Under the pieces are notes generated by a model. The model saw only the letters and a program-made list of their open reading frames with translations, did no database searches and was not told where the DNA came from. A program made the position numbers and the translations under genes. A stretch of 64,000 bases of DNA from Cupriavidus sp. WKF15 (GTDB lineage Bacteria > Pseudomonadota > Gammaproteobacteria > Burkholderiales > Burkholderiaceae), in contig NZ_CP119572.1 in the NCBI RefSeq assembly GCF_029278605.1, positions 3,534,001 through 3,598,000 of the forward strand. Direction: 5' to 3'. Below are positions 19,348-30,221 of the stretch, one piece after another (within the stretch, counting starts at the first letter, position 1; each line of letters begins with the position of its first letter).

Positions 19348-20181
19348 ATGAGTGCCAGCAGCACCGACCGCATCATTGTGACCATCGAGGACGGCGTCGC
19401 CGACGTCCGCCTCAACCGCGCCGACAAGATGAACGCGCTCGACCCAGCGATGTTCGACGCGCTGATCGCCACTGGCGAACGGCTGCGCGAGACCCCGGAC
19501 CTGCGCGCGGTGGTGCTGTCGGGCGAAGGCCGCGCGTTCTGCGCGGGGCTGGACATGGAAAGCATGGCCGGCATGCTCGGCAACGGCGCGGGCGGCGATC
19601 CGGGCATCCGCCCGGGCCGACTTGCCGCGCGCGCGCACGGCATCTCCAATCGTCCGCAGTACGCATGCATGGTGTGGCGCGAGCTGCCGGTGCCCGTGTT
19701 CGCGGCCGTGCATGGCGTGGCCTTCGGCGGCGGCCTGCAGGTGGCGCTGGGCGCTGACGTGCGCTTCGTCACGGCCGACACCAGGCTCTCGGTCATGGAG
19801 ATCAAGTGGGGCCTGGTGCCCGATATGGCGGGCATGGTGCTGACACGCGGGCTGGTGCGCCCGGACGCGCTGCGCGAGCTGGTCTACACGGGCCGCATCG
19901 TCACCGGCGCCGAAGCGTGCGAACTGGGCCTGGCCACGCGCGTCGTGGACGATCCGCGCGCTGCGGCGCTGGAGGCGGCGCGGCAGGTCGCGCAGAAGAA
20001 CCCGCACGCCATCCGCGCCGCCAAGCGGCTGATGGAAGTGGTCGAGGGTGGCGACAACGCCGCTATCCTGATGGCCGAGTCAGTCGAGCAGGACAAGCTG
20101 GTCGGTTCGCCCAACCAGCGCGAAGCGGTGCGGGCAAATCTGGAAAAGCGTGCGCCGAAGTTTGAGGCGGCACGGGACTGA
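19348..20181 (+). CDS. Crotonase/enoyl-CoA hydratase family protein
   Basis: A 277-residue crotonase-fold protein with RLNRADKMNALDPAMFDALI at the N-terminus, GRAFCAGLDMESM (oxyanion hole, about 63-75) and HGVAFGGGLQVALGADVRF (about 127-145). The middle MEIKWGLVPDMAG has Asp where hydratases have the second Glu, so the exact chemistry (hydration, isomerisation or other) is uncertain. Compared with the PaaG-like protein it carries an insertion (GNGAGGDPGIRPGRLAARAH). Last gene of the acyl-CoA operon, 71 bp after the ligase. Confidence 0.82.
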   Translation: MSASSTDRIIVTIEDGVADVRLNRADKMNALDPAMFDALIATGERLRETPDLRAVVLSGEGRAFCAGLDMESMAGMLGNGAGGDPGIRPGRLAARAHGISNRPQYACMVWRELPVPVFAAVHGVAFGGGLQVALGADVRFVTADTRLSVMEIKWGLVPDMAGMVLTRGLVRPDALRELVYTGRIVTGAEACELGLATRVVDDPRAAALEAARQVAQKNPHAIRAAKRLMEVVEGGDNAAILMAESVEQDKLVGSPNQREAVRANLEKRAPKFEAARD

Positions 20182-20210
20182 GCGATACGCCCGGCGTTAC
20201 CGCTGCCTGG

Positions 20211-20240
20211 CTCCCCTCTGCCGCATGCGGGAGAGGGGAG
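20211..20240. repeat. GC-rich palindromic repeat, probable bidirectional terminator
   Basis: CTCCCCTCT ... AGAGGGGAG forms a perfect 9-bp stem around GCCGCATGCGGG, itself nearly palindromic, between two convergent genes. From memory, similar CTCCCCTCTCCCGC palindromes are scattered in intergenic DNA of Ralstonia, Cupriavidus and Xanthomonas genomes. There is no T-tract. Confidence 0.55.
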
Positions 20241-20275
20241 GCACCGCGGGATCGTCATAACCGGTGAGCGGTGAG

Positions 20276-20638
20276 CTAGGACTGTCTCCGGCGCTTCCAC
20301 CACAACACATAGATCGCCACGTTAAGTCCCAGCACGAGCGCGCCGAGCCAGAGCTGAATCTCCGGCGTCAACCCGACCGGGTAAATCACCGGCAACAAGT
20401 AGCGCTCGACAAACCCGCCGCCATACCCCGCCTCGCCCGCCGCACGGCGCAACGCATTCTCCAGCGGCGTCAGCGGACAGATCCGCCCCGACCACTCCAC
20501 GAACACGCCCCACGCTGCCGCCGGCAAGTGCACCCACGCCACGCGAGGCCAGCGGAACAGCAGCAGAGCGCCCCCGACCACGAAGGCGATGAAGAGGAAG
20601 TGGACCACGACCACCAGGTCAGCCAGCCACCCCGCCAT
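20276..20638 (-). CDS. DUF2784 membrane protein
   Basis: A 120-residue protein with three to four membrane helices: ADLVVVVHFLFIAFVVGGALLLF, then VHLPAAAWGVFVEWSGRICPLTPLEN, and the last helix LALVLGL-type before a basic KRRR end. The conserved HFLFI, the GRICPLTPLE motif and the GG-Y-GGGFVERYL segment define DUF2784, whose function is unknown. It is convergent with the acyl-CoA operon and lies just downstream of the LysR gene on the same strand. Confidence 0.8.
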   Translation of the reverse strand: MAGWLADLVVVVHFLFIAFVVGGALLLFRWPRVAWVHLPAAAWGVFVEWSGRICPLTPLENALRRAAGEAGYGGGFVERYLLPVIYPVGLTPEIQLWLGALVLGLNVAIYVLWWKRRRQS

Positions 20639-20658
20639 CGGCGCCCTCCTCTAGTTCG

Positions 20659-21570
20659 TCAGGTTCGGCCGGACCAGTAGCCGGGCTGCGCAAACTGCGC
20701 CTTCAGGTGCTCGATGAAGAAGCGGATCTTGGCCGGCACCGGACGCTGCTGCGGGTACACGGCAAGGATGTCGTAGTCCGGCAATGCGTATTCATCCAGC
20801 ACGGTGACCAGCTCGCCGCTCTCGAGCTGCGGCAGGATCTCCCACGTGGAACGCCAGCCCAGGCCCAGGTGCTCCCCGGTCCAGCGGTGCAGCAGCTCGC
20901 CGTCGTTGCAGTCGAGGTTGCCGTTGACGCGCACCGTCACGGTCTTGCCGTTCTGCTGGAAGTACCAGCCGCGCTGCTGGCCGCCTTGCAGATTGAAGGC
21001 CAGGCAGTTGTGGTGCTGCAAATCGTCCAGCGTAAGCGGCACGCCGTGCTTTGCGAAGTACGCGGGCGTGCCGCACACCACGCGCTTGTTCGTGGCCAGC
21101 TTGATGGCGACGAAGTTCGGGTCGATGGCGCCACCGATGCGGATGCCGACGTCATAGCCTTCGCGTACCAGGTCCACCACGCGGTCGGTCAGGTTGAAGG
21201 AGATCTGCACTTCAGGGTTCGCCGCCAGGAAGGCCGGCGCATGCGGCGCCACGTGCTTGCGCCCGAACGCGGCCGGGGCCGACACGATCAGGTGGCCGGT
21301 GGCCTTGTGCTTGCCCTCGGCGATCAGCATCTCGGCGCGGTCCAGGTCGGCCAGCGCCTTCTTGCACTGCTCCATGAACACGGCGCCCTGCTCGGTCACC
21401 ACGATGCGCCGCGTCGAGCGGTGCAGCAGCTTGACGCCGATGCGCGCCTCCAGCGCGTTGATGCGGCGCCCGATCATCACCGGCGTGACGTCCTGGGTGA
21501 GCGCAGCGGCGGCCATGCTGCCATGCTCGACCACGGCGATAAAGGCTTCTATCTGTTTGAGTTTGTCCAT
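20659..21570 (-). CDS. LysR-family transcriptional regulator
   Basis: A 303-residue LTTR. The N-terminal winged HTH (MDKLKQIEAFIAVVEHGSMA to about residue 60, including VTPVMIGRRINALEARIGVKLLHRSTRR) and the periplasmic-binding-like effector domain (from about 90) are complete. It belongs to the CrgA/DsdC-like subgroup, with effector-domain features such as DLVREGYDVGIRIG and WRSTWEILPQLESGELV. ATG 21570 is preceded by CAGGAGAC. Targets are unknown; DUF2784 follows it, and a second LTTR lies upstream on the same strand. Confidence 0.87.
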   Translation of the reverse strand: MDKLKQIEAFIAVVEHGSMAAAALTQDVTPVMIGRRINALEARIGVKLLHRSTRRIVVTEQGAVFMEQCKKALADLDRAEMLIAEGKHKATGHLIVSAPAAFGRKHVAPHAPAFLAANPEVQISFNLTDRVVDLVREGYDVGIRIGGAIDPNFVAIKLATNKRVVCGTPAYFAKHGVPLTLDDLQHHNCLAFNLQGGQQRGWYFQQNGKTVTVRVNGNLDCNDGELLHRWTGEHLGLGWRSTWEILPQLESGELVTVLDEYALPDYDILAVYPQQRPVPAKIRFFIEHLKAQFAQPGYWSGRT

Positions 21571-21634
21571 AGGGTATTGCGTCTCCTGCCCGCCATTGTG
21601 CGGCATCGGCGCCGGACTGACACCTTGCCGGCAC

Positions 21635-22585
21635 TTATGAAGCGGATCGGGGCTTGCGCATGGTGGCCAGCGGTTCATGCATCTGGCGAGCACAATGGCG
21701 CACCTCGCGCACGAATTCGGCGCAGACGTGGGTCATCAGGTCCACCGAGCGATAAACCAAAAACACGCGGAAATCGGGCAGCTCGTCCTGGATCGGCAGC
21801 GGAGTGAGCGCGTCGCGTACCAGTTGCAGCGGGCCGCCCGTGCCGAAGAAGACGAAATCCGACCACATGCTGACGAGGTCGGTCTTGGTCGCCAGCTGCA
21901 GGCCGAGCAGGTTCGAGGCGCTTTGCACCACGCGTCGCGGCATCTCCAGCCGGTGCAGGCGCATCAGGCTGGCGAGCGGGCTGCCGGCGTCATCGACCGG
22001 GTCGAGCACGAGCCAGTCGGCATCGAGCAGCGGCCGCAGGCGCCGCGCACGCCGCAGCGGGTGGCCGGTGCGCACGGCCAGCTTCATGCCGACCGAGAAC
22101 AGCGGCTCCCACTGGAACGAGGCGGAGCCGGGGCCGCTGTTGGTCGAGATCAGCCCCAGGTCCAGCCGCCCTTCGCGCAACCCTTCCTGGATCTGCTGCG
22201 GACGCAGTTCGAAGCCGCGCAGCGCGACGTTCGGGAAGCGCTGGCGAAACGCCGCCATGGCGTCCGGCAGCGGCCCGCTGGAAGCCACCGCCGTGAAGCC
22301 GATATTGAGTTCGGCCTCGGCATGGCCGCGGATCGATTCAATGTCTTCCAGCGCATGCCGCAGCTCCTGCTCCACCACGCTGGCCCGCTTGACCAGCGCC
22401 ACGCCATAGGCCGTCAGGCTCACGCCGCGCACCGAGCGCGACATCAGCGTGACGCCCAGTTCGCGCTCCAGCTCCGCGATCGCCTTGGACAGCGCCGGCT
22501 GCGAGATATGCAGCGCACGCGCCGCCTCATGAATGCTGCCGTGCTCGGCTACGGCCAGCAGGATGCGCAGTTGTTGCAGCTTCAT
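21635..22585 (-). CDS. LysR-family transcriptional regulator, probable controller of the divergent MFS gene
   Basis: A 316-residue LTTR with HTH segment HGSIHEAARALHISQPALSK (about 18-37) and an effector domain starting near residue 90 (AELNIGFTAVASSGPLPDAM). It resembles the AbgR/GcvA-like regulators found beside M20D amidohydrolase genes. Its start is 340 bp from an MFS transporter gene that is followed by an M20D amidohydrolase, so control of those is likely. Start at ATG 22585; the upstream in-frame codons are Arg/Pro-rich and not conserved-looking. Confidence 0.87.
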   Translation of the reverse strand: MKLQQLRILLAVAEHGSIHEAARALHISQPALSKAIAELERELGVTLMSRSVRGVSLTAYGVALVKRASVVEQELRHALEDIESIRGHAEAELNIGFTAVASSGPLPDAMAAFRQRFPNVALRGFELRPQQIQEGLREGRLDLGLISTNSGPGSASFQWEPLFSVGMKLAVRTGHPLRRARRLRPLLDADWLVLDPVDDAGSPLASLMRLHRLEMPRRVVQSASNLLGLQLATKTDLVSMWSDFVFFGTGGPLQLVRDALTPLPIQDELPDFRVFLVYRSVDLMTHVCAEFVREVRHCARQMHEPLATMRKPRSAS

Positions 22586-22746
22586 CGGTCCCCTTGATTT
22601 GTGCGGCGTGCCCGCGTGCCGTGCAGCGCGCCCCGTTTGCAGGCGCACCGCATCCATGCGCGGCGCACGCCGCATTCCCGCCATCCCGCGCCAGCGCTGG
22701 GTTTCGCCCCGGCCCAGTACTTGTCCCGATATCCGCCGGCAAGCGG

Positions 22747-22793
22747 TTATGACGGTGATTCGATTTGGTTATCAAGATGAAAATATATGATTT
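22747..22793. promoter_or_regulatory. AT-rich divergent promoter/operator region between the LysR and MFS genes
   Basis: The 340-bp gap 22586-22925 has one AT-rich island. On the minus strand, TTGATA (22770-22775) and TCATAA (22747-22752) are 17 bp apart and point to the LysR gene. On the plus strand TATGAT (22786-22791) could be a -10 for the MFS gene. ATCA-N13-TGAT lies across the island, and LysR-type T-N11-A matches are possible. Nothing else is seen in the gap. Confidence 0.45.
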
Positions 22794-22925
22794 TTTGTCC
22801 CGCCGCGTTTGCCTGAATACTTCATCGCAGCCTTTGCACCCCATGGCCAGCGCGGATCCCGATGACCCGGCACGGACAAGACCGGCCCCCGCGTGCGCCC
22901 CCACCCACCAGTTCGTGGAGACCGC

Positions 22926-24221
22926 ATGAACGACGCCACCCTCGCCGCCGGCACCGGCACGCTTGCCACGCCGACGCGCCCGCAAAGCCAGTTCCGCCTG
23001 ATTGCCGCCTGTTCCCTTGGCAATGCGCTGGAGATGTTCGACTTCACCGTCTACAGCTTCTTCTCGCTGCTGATCGGCAAGCTGTTTTTCCCGTCCGACA
23101 ATCCCTACGGTTCGCTGCTGCTGGCCGTGGCCACCTTCGGCATCGGCTTCGTGATGCGTCCGCTTGGCGGCGTGGTGATCGGCAGCTACGCCGACCGCCG
23201 CGGCCGCAAGGCGGCCATGACGCTGACCATCGGCCTGATGGTGGCCGGCACGCTGTGCATCGCGCTGGCGCCGCCGTATGCGTCGGCGGGCGTGTTCGGT
23301 TCGCTGACGATCCTGGCCGGCCGCCTGCTGCAGGGCTTCTCGCTCGGCGGTGAGATCGGCGCATCGACCGCCATGCTGATGGAATCGGGCGGCGTGCGCG
23401 GCCGCGGCTGGCGCGTGAGCTGGCAGCTCGGCAGCCAGGGCATCTCGGCGCTGCTGGGCGCGCTGACCGGCGCGGCCCTTTACACGCTGCTGCCGACCGA
23501 GTCGCTGGAAAGCTGGGGCTGGCGCCTGCCGTTCCTGGTGGGCCTGCTGATCGCGCCGGTGGGCCTCTACATCCGCGCCAACCTCGATGAAACGCACCAG
23601 GCCGACGCCCATGCGCCGAGCCCGCTCGGCGAGCTGTTCCGCCACCACTGGGCCACCGTGGTGAAGGGCATCCTCGCCACCACGGCTGGCACCGCGACGA
23701 TGTACCTGGTGGTGTTCTTCATGCCGACGTACATGATCCGCGTGCTCAAGATGCCGCCCTCGCTGTCGTTCCTGTCGGGCTGCGTCACGGGGCTCACGCT
23801 GACGGTGGTATCGCTGGTCGCCGGGCGCCTGGCCGACCGCCTGACGAACCGCAAGCCGCTGGTGGTGGCTTCGCTGGTGTTCAGCATGGTGGCCGTGTAT
23901 CCCGCCTTCTGGCTGATCAATGCCCACCCGAGCGTGCCGCTGGTGCTGTGCCTGTCGGCGCTGCTGACTGCCGGCATCAACCTGGGCACCACGCCGATGT
24001 TCCTGATGATGCTCGAGATGCTGCCCGCCAGCGTGCGCGCCAGCGGCCTGTCGGTGATCTACAGCGTTGGCGTGACCGTATTTGGCGGCTCGTCGCAGTT
24101 CATCGTCACGTGGCTGCTCTCGCGGACCGGCAATCCGCTCTCGCCGGCCTGGTACATGCTGGTCTGCGGCGCCATCACGCTGATCGCCGTGCTGAGCATC
24201 CGCGAACGCCGCGTGCACTGA
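22926..24221 (+). CDS. MFS transporter, metabolite:H+ symporter (MHS) family
   Basis: A 431-residue, 12-helix transporter. The family signatures FRLIAACSLGNALEMFDFTVYSF, the loop 2-3 motif GSYADRRGRKAAM, and GRLLQGFSLGGEIGASTAML match KgtP/ProP/ShiA-like MHS proteins, which import organic acids, betaines or aromatic acids. ATG 22926 is chosen because the conserved region follows closely. It is 28 bp upstream of the M20D amidohydrolase gene, so it probably imports an amide or N-acyl compound that the hydrolase splits. Confidence 0.85.
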   Translation: MNDATLAAGTGTLATPTRPQSQFRLIAACSLGNALEMFDFTVYSFFSLLIGKLFFPSDNPYGSLLLAVATFGIGFVMRPLGGVVIGSYADRRGRKAAMTLTIGLMVAGTLCIALAPPYASAGVFGSLTILAGRLLQGFSLGGEIGASTAMLMESGGVRGRGWRVSWQLGSQGISALLGALTGAALYTLLPTESLESWGWRLPFLVGLLIAPVGLYIRANLDETHQADAHAPSPLGELFRHHWATVVKGILATTAGTATMYLVVFFMPTYMIRVLKMPPSLSFLSGCVTGLTLTVVSLVAGRLADRLTNRKPLVVASLVFSMVAVYPAFWLINAHPSVPLVLCLSALLTAGINLGTTPMFLMMLEMLPASVRASGLSVIYSVGVTVFGGSSQFIVTWLLSRTGNPLSPAWYMLVCGAITLIAVLSIRERRVH

Positions 24222-24249
24222 TTCCCCCATTCTTCAGGAGACCCGATCC

Positions 24250-25464
24250 ATGACCCGCGCACCCACGCTCAAGCCCTTCCAGTACCTGCCGCACCTGCTG
24301 CCGAACATCAATATCGATGCCGAAACCTTCATCGGCATTCGCCGCCAGATCCATGCGCAACCCGAGCTCGGCTTCGAAGTCGGCGCGACCAGCAAGCTGG
24401 TGGCCACGCTGCTCGCCGCGTGGGGCTACGAGGTTCACACCGGCATCGGCAAGAGCGGCGTGGTCGGGCAGCTCAGGCGCGGCACCGGCAAGCGCCGGCT
24501 CGGCATCCGCGCCGACATGGATGCGCTGCCGGTCGTCGAGGCCACCGGCCTGCCCTACGCCAGCCAGCTGCACGGCAAGATGCACGCGTGCGGCCATGAC
24601 GGCCATACCGCGATCCTGCTGGCAGCAGCCAAGGCGCTGGCCGACCACCCGGACTTCGACGGCACGCTGAACCTGATCTTCCAGCCTGACGAGGAAAACC
24701 TCTGCGGCGCGCGCGCGATGATCGAGGACGGGCTGTTCGAGCGCTTCCCGTGCGACGCGGTGTTCGCACTGCACAATATGCCGGGCGTGCCGGCCGGCAC
24801 CTTCCGCGTGCTGCCGGGGCCGGTCAGTTTGTCGTCCGATGTGGCCGACGTCACCATCAAGGGCGTGGGCGGCCACGGTGCCATGCCGCACCGCGCGCGC
24901 GATCCGATCGCCGCGTCGGCGGCCATCGTCACCGCGCTGCAGACGGTGGTGGCGCGCAACGTCGCGCCTGACGACACCGCGGTGGTGTCGGTCGGGTTCA
25001 TCCGCGGCGGTGCCACGCACAATGTCATTCCCGAGTCCGTGACGATCGGCCTTAACGTGCGCGCGGCGCGTCCGGAGACGCGCGCGCTGGTAGAGCAGCG
25101 CATCCGCGAGATCGTGTCGCTCACGGCGCAGGCGCATGGTGTGGAAGCGCAGATCGACTACCGGCAGCTCACGCCGCCGATGGTCAACACCGAAGCGGAA
25201 ACGCAGCTTGCGCAACATGTCTGCGCAGAACTCGTTGGGGCGGAAAACGTGGTCACGCAGGCGCCCAAGGGCCTGAACGGCAGCGAGGATTTTGCGTGGA
25301 TGCTCAATGCGGTGCCGGGCTGCTACCTGATCCTCGGCAATGGCGAAGGGGAGTTTGGGGGATGCATGGTGCATAACCCCGGCTACGACTTCAACGACGC
25401 AGTGCTGCCGCTGGGCGCGGCCGCGTGGGTGCGGCTGGCGCAGACCTACCTGGTGGCGGACTGA
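24250..25464 (+). CDS. M20D amidohydrolase (hippurate hydrolase / IAA-amino-acid hydrolase type)
   Basis: A 404-residue metal-dependent amidase. Motifs: IRRQIHAQPELGFEV at the N-terminus, ADMDALPVVEATGLPY, KMHACGHDGHTAILL (Cys and His ligands), QPDEENLCGARAMIEDG (catalytic Glu), VGGHGAMPHRARDP in the lid domain, and GSEDFAWML near the C-terminus. Enzymes of this group split N-acyl amino acids such as hippurate, indoleacetyl-amino acids or p-aminobenzoyl-glutamate. A GGAG ribosome site precedes ATG 24250, which lies just after the MFS transporter gene. Confidence 0.9.
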   Translation: MTRAPTLKPFQYLPHLLPNINIDAETFIGIRRQIHAQPELGFEVGATSKLVATLLAAWGYEVHTGIGKSGVVGQLRRGTGKRRLGIRADMDALPVVEATGLPYASQLHGKMHACGHDGHTAILLAAAKALADHPDFDGTLNLIFQPDEENLCGARAMIEDGLFERFPCDAVFALHNMPGVPAGTFRVLPGPVSLSSDVADVTIKGVGGHGAMPHRARDPIAASAAIVTALQTVVARNVAPDDTAVVSVGFIRGGATHNVIPESVTIGLNVRAARPETRALVEQRIREIVSLTAQAHGVEAQIDYRQLTPPMVNTEAETQLAQHVCAELVGAENVVTQAPKGLNGSEDFAWMLNAVPGCYLILGNGEGEFGGCMVHNPGYDFNDAVLPLGAAAWVRLAQTYLVAD

Positions 25465-25476
25465 AACCGCCCGGTC

Positions 25477-26232
25477 TTACTGCGCGGGTGCCTGCTCGGT
25501 GGATGGAGCCGGGCCCGCGCGCCGCGCCCCAAGCCGCGCGTTGATCTCCGCCGCCTCCCCCAGCACATGCGACAGCCGTCGCAGCGGCCGGCTGCATTGC
25601 ACATGCACGTAGAGATAGAACGCCGCCCCCACCACTACCATCACGGCGTATAGCCATAGCAGGGACCCCTTCATTTCGGCCTGATGCGGCAGCGGATGCA
25701 GCCCGCTCACGAGCACCAGCGCCGCGGGCGCCAGCGCAAGCAGAAGGCCGACGGTTCGCGCCATCGCTTCCCATAAGCGAATCTGCAAGGCCACCCGCCG
25801 TTGCCGCGCCTGCAGCTGCAGCGGGTGAATCCGCCCTAGCCGGCGCAGCAGCGCGTTCTCGATGGCGCTGTCCAGATCCATCTGGCTGGCCTGCCACCGC
25901 AGCGGGTTGCGCACGATCGCCAGCACACCCGGCAGGCGCATCAGCCCCGCGGCCGCATAGCACGCGGCGCAAAGCACCAGCAGGGCCTCGGTCAGCCGGA
26001 CCGACCATGGCGCCAGCGGCTGCTTCAGCACCAGCCGCCAGACAGCGAGCGCGGCGGCCGCAAGCAGCGTTGCCACCAGCGTGACGACGAAGCCCACCCA
26101 CAGACCACGGCCAAGCCGCTGCGCCCAAGGCGTCACCCCCGCCGCACTGACCGACGCCGGCACGGGCGCGGGCGCCGGCGCGGCGGCCAGGGCTTCGAGC
26201 AGTTCGTAGGTGGACGGTAGCCGGGAGTACAT
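25477..26232 (-). CDS. Membrane protein of unknown function with four helices
   Basis: From ATG 26232 the protein has about 251 residues: a short N-terminus with an Ala/Pro run, two helices (LWVGFVVTLVATLLAAAALAVW; LLVLCAACYAAAGLM), a soluble segment rich in Arg and Leu (NPLRWQASQMDLDSAIENALLRR), and two more helices (LLLALAPAALVLVSGL; LLWLYAVMVVVGAAFYLYV). I recognise no family. The start is uncertain because no candidate has a clear ribosome site; in-frame Mets exist at 26286 and 26370. It is convergent with the amidohydrolase gene (12-bp gap) and divergent from gcl. Confidence 0.6.
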   Translation of the reverse strand: MYSRLPSTYELLEALAAAPAPAPVPASVSAAGVTPWAQRLGRGLWVGFVVTLVATLLAAAALAVWRLVLKQPLAPWSVRLTEALLVLCAACYAAAGLMRLPGVLAIVRNPLRWQASQMDLDSAIENALLRRLGRIHPLQLQARQRRVALQIRLWEAMARTVGLLLALAPAALVLVSGLHPLPHQAEMKGSLLWLYAVMVVVGAAFYLYVHVQCSRPLRRLSHVLGEAAEINARLGARRAGPAPSTEQAPAQ

Positions 26233-26516
26233 GGCGTTCAGGGAGGCGGAGGTTTGGAATCGGCGCGGCGCAGCTAACCCCGCCATTGTCGCCGCAGCCG
26301 CGTGCAGGGGGTAGCGTCCCCGCGTATCCAGATCATCACACGCGATCTCGAATCCCGGTGCGCGCGGCATGGGCGCCGACCGTCCATCGGGCGTTCCAAG
26401 GCCACATTGCAAACTCCAGGTATCGAATCAACTGATCTCGCTTCCCTTTATCCCACACCGGTTGCGGGAATAGGATCAACTCCAACGGAAAACCCACCCC
26501 AACTGGAGACAAGATC

Positions 26517-28301
<1,785 letters not shown>

Positions 28302-28317
28302 GCAAGCCTCCACACGC

Positions 28318-28403
28318 GGCGCGGGCAACAGGCCCGCGCCGTCGTCAGCGCCCCCTGTTTTGCAGCACCAAGGAAAGCAGTAGCGGCTCCGCACCGGCGG
28401 AGC
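28318..28403 (+). other. Two intercistronic hairpins between gcl and hyi
   Basis: A 9-bp stem (GGCGCGGGC / GCCCGCGCC, 28318-28340) and a 7-bp stem (GCTCCGC / GCGGAGC, 28386-28403) lie in the 130-bp gap. Neither has a T-tract, so they look like mRNA processing or 3'-protection elements rather than terminators. Confidence 0.5.
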
Positions 28404-28431
28404 GACAACCACAATTAAACCGGAGAGATTC

Positions 28432-29214
28432 ATGACCAAACTTGCGGCAAACCTCACCATGCTGTTCAACGAAGTCGGTTTTCTCGACCGCTTCGAAGCC
28501 GCTGCGCGCGCGGGCTTCCGCGGCGTGGAATTCCTGTTTCCGTATGCGTTCCATGCGGACCAGATCGCTGACCGCCTGAACCGCTTCCAGCTCGACCTGG
28601 TGCTGCACAACCTGCCCGCCGGCAAGTGGGATGCGGGCGAGCGCGGCATTGCCTGCCACCCGGACCGCGTCGGCGAATTCCAGGACGGCGTGGGCGAGGC
28701 CATCAAGTACGCCAAGGTGCTGGGCGTGCGCCAGCTCAACTGCCTGGTCGGCATCCAGCCGCAGAACGTGAAGCGCGAGCAGGCGCAGGAGACGCTGGTC
28801 GAAAACCTGCGCTTCGCCGCCAACGCGCTGGCCGCCGAGCATATCGACCTGCTGATCGAGCCGATCAACACCTTCGATATCCCGGGCTTCTTCCTGTCGC
28901 GCACGCAGCAGGCCGTGGACCTGATCAACCAGGTCAACGCACCCAACCTCTACGTGCAGTACGACATCTATCACATGCAGCGCATGGAGGGCGAGATCGC
29001 CAACACCATCAAGGCCAACCTGCCGAAGATCAGGCATGTGCAGCTGGCCGACAACCCGGGCCGCAACGAGCCGGGCACCGGCGAGCTGAACTACCAGTTC
29101 CTGTTCAAGTACCTGGACGAGATCGGCTACACCGGCTGGATCGGCTGCGAGTACAAGCCGAAGACCACCACCGAAGCCGGCCTGGGCTGGCGCGCCGCCC
29201 ACGGCGTGCAGTAA
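28432..29214 (+). CDS. hyi: Hydroxypyruvate isomerase
   Basis: A 260-residue TIM-barrel protein of the xylose-isomerase-like family that interconverts hydroxypyruvate and tartronate semialdehyde. Characteristic segments: MTKLAANLTMLFNEVGFLDR, GFRGVEFLFPYAF, NLPAGKWDAGERGIACHP, LLIEPINTFDIPGFFL (metal Glu), YDIYHMQRMEGE (metal Asp/His) and VQLADNPGRNEPGTGELNY. The length is that of E. coli Hyi. Second gene of the glyoxylate operon; the ribosome site is GGAGAG before ATG 28432. Confidence 0.95.
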   Translation: MTKLAANLTMLFNEVGFLDRFEAAARAGFRGVEFLFPYAFHADQIADRLNRFQLDLVLHNLPAGKWDAGERGIACHPDRVGEFQDGVGEAIKYAKVLGVRQLNCLVGIQPQNVKREQAQETLVENLRFAANALAAEHIDLLIEPINTFDIPGFFLSRTQQAVDLINQVNAPNLYVQYDIYHMQRMEGEIANTIKANLPKIRHVQLADNPGRNEPGTGELNYQFLFKYLDEIGYTGWIGCEYKPKTTTEAGLGWRAAHGVQ

Positions 29215-29283
29215 CAGCGTGCAGTAACGGGTTACCGCACACGCAATCCATCACAGACTTAACATCCAATCGGAGACATCAAC

Positions 29284-30204
29284 ATGGCAAACCAACGCAA
29301 TATCGGCTTCATCGGACTGGGCATCATGGGCGCACCGATGGCGGGCCACCTGCGCGCAGCGGGCCACACGCTGTTCGTGCATGACGTCAACCCGGCCCCG
29401 CAGGTCCTGGTCGATGCCGGCGTGACGGTCTGCACCAGCGCCGAGGAAGTCGCCAAGCGCGCCGACATCATCATCATCATGGTGCCGGACACCCCGCACG
29501 TCGAAGCGGTGCTGTTCAGCGAGAAGGGCGTTGCCGCCGCGCTCAAGGCCGCCGGCAAGGAAGCCAGCTACAGCAAGATCGTGGTCGACATGAGCTCGAT
29601 CTCGCCGATCGCGACCAAGGATTTCGCAGCGCGCATCAACAAGCTGGGCGCCTCGTACCTGGACGCGCCGGTGTCCGGTGGTGAGGTGGGTGCCAAGGCC
29701 GCGTCGCTGACGATCATGGTTGGTGGTCCGGAAGAAGCGTTCGACCAGGTCAAGCCGCTGTTCGAGCTGATGGGCAAGAACATCACGCTGGTGGGCGGCA
29801 ACGGCGATGGCCAGACCACCAAGGTGGCCAACCAGATCATCGTCGCGCTGAACATCCAGGCCGTGTCCGAGGCGCTGCTGTTCGCGTCGAAGGCCGGCGC
29901 CGATCCGGCACGCGTGCGCCAGGCGCTGATGGGCGGCTTCGCCTCGTCGCGCATCCTGGAAGTGCACGGCGAACGCATGGTCAAGCGCACCTTCGACCCG
30001 GGCTTCCGCATCGAACTGCACCAGAAGGACCTGAACCTCGCGCTGCAGGGCGCCAAGGCGCTGGGTGTGGCACTGCCGAACACCGCGACCGCGCAGGAGC
30101 TGTTCAACACCTGCGCCGCGAACGGCTTCGGCAAGGCCGACCACTCGGCCCTGTGCCGTGCGATCGAGATCATGTCGAACCACGATATCGCCAAGGCCAA
30201 GTAA
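29284..30204 (+). CDS. glxR: Tartronate semialdehyde reductase (2-hydroxy-3-oxopropionate reductase)
   Basis: A 306-residue beta-hydroxyacid dehydrogenase. The dinucleotide site is IGFIGLGIMGAPMAGHL (residues 6-22), the substrate loop is DAPVSGGEVGAKAASL (about 124-139), and the catalytic Lys is in GDGQTTKVANQIIVA (about 178). It reduces tartronate semialdehyde to D-glycerate with NAD(P)H. It lies between hyi and the glycerate kinase gene, which makes the assignment GlxR/GarR secure by context. Confidence 0.95.
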   Translation: MANQRNIGFIGLGIMGAPMAGHLRAAGHTLFVHDVNPAPQVLVDAGVTVCTSAEEVAKRADIIIIMVPDTPHVEAVLFSEKGVAAALKAAGKEASYSKIVVDMSSISPIATKDFAARINKLGASYLDAPVSGGEVGAKAASLTIMVGGPEEAFDQVKPLFELMGKNITLVGGNGDGQTTKVANQIIVALNIQAVSEALLFASKAGADPARVRQALMGGFASSRILEVHGERMVKRTFDPGFRIELHQKDLNLALQGAKALGVALPNTATAQELFNTCAANGFGKADHSALCRAIEIMSNHDIAKAK

Positions 30205-30221
30205 GCGCATTGTTGTACATG

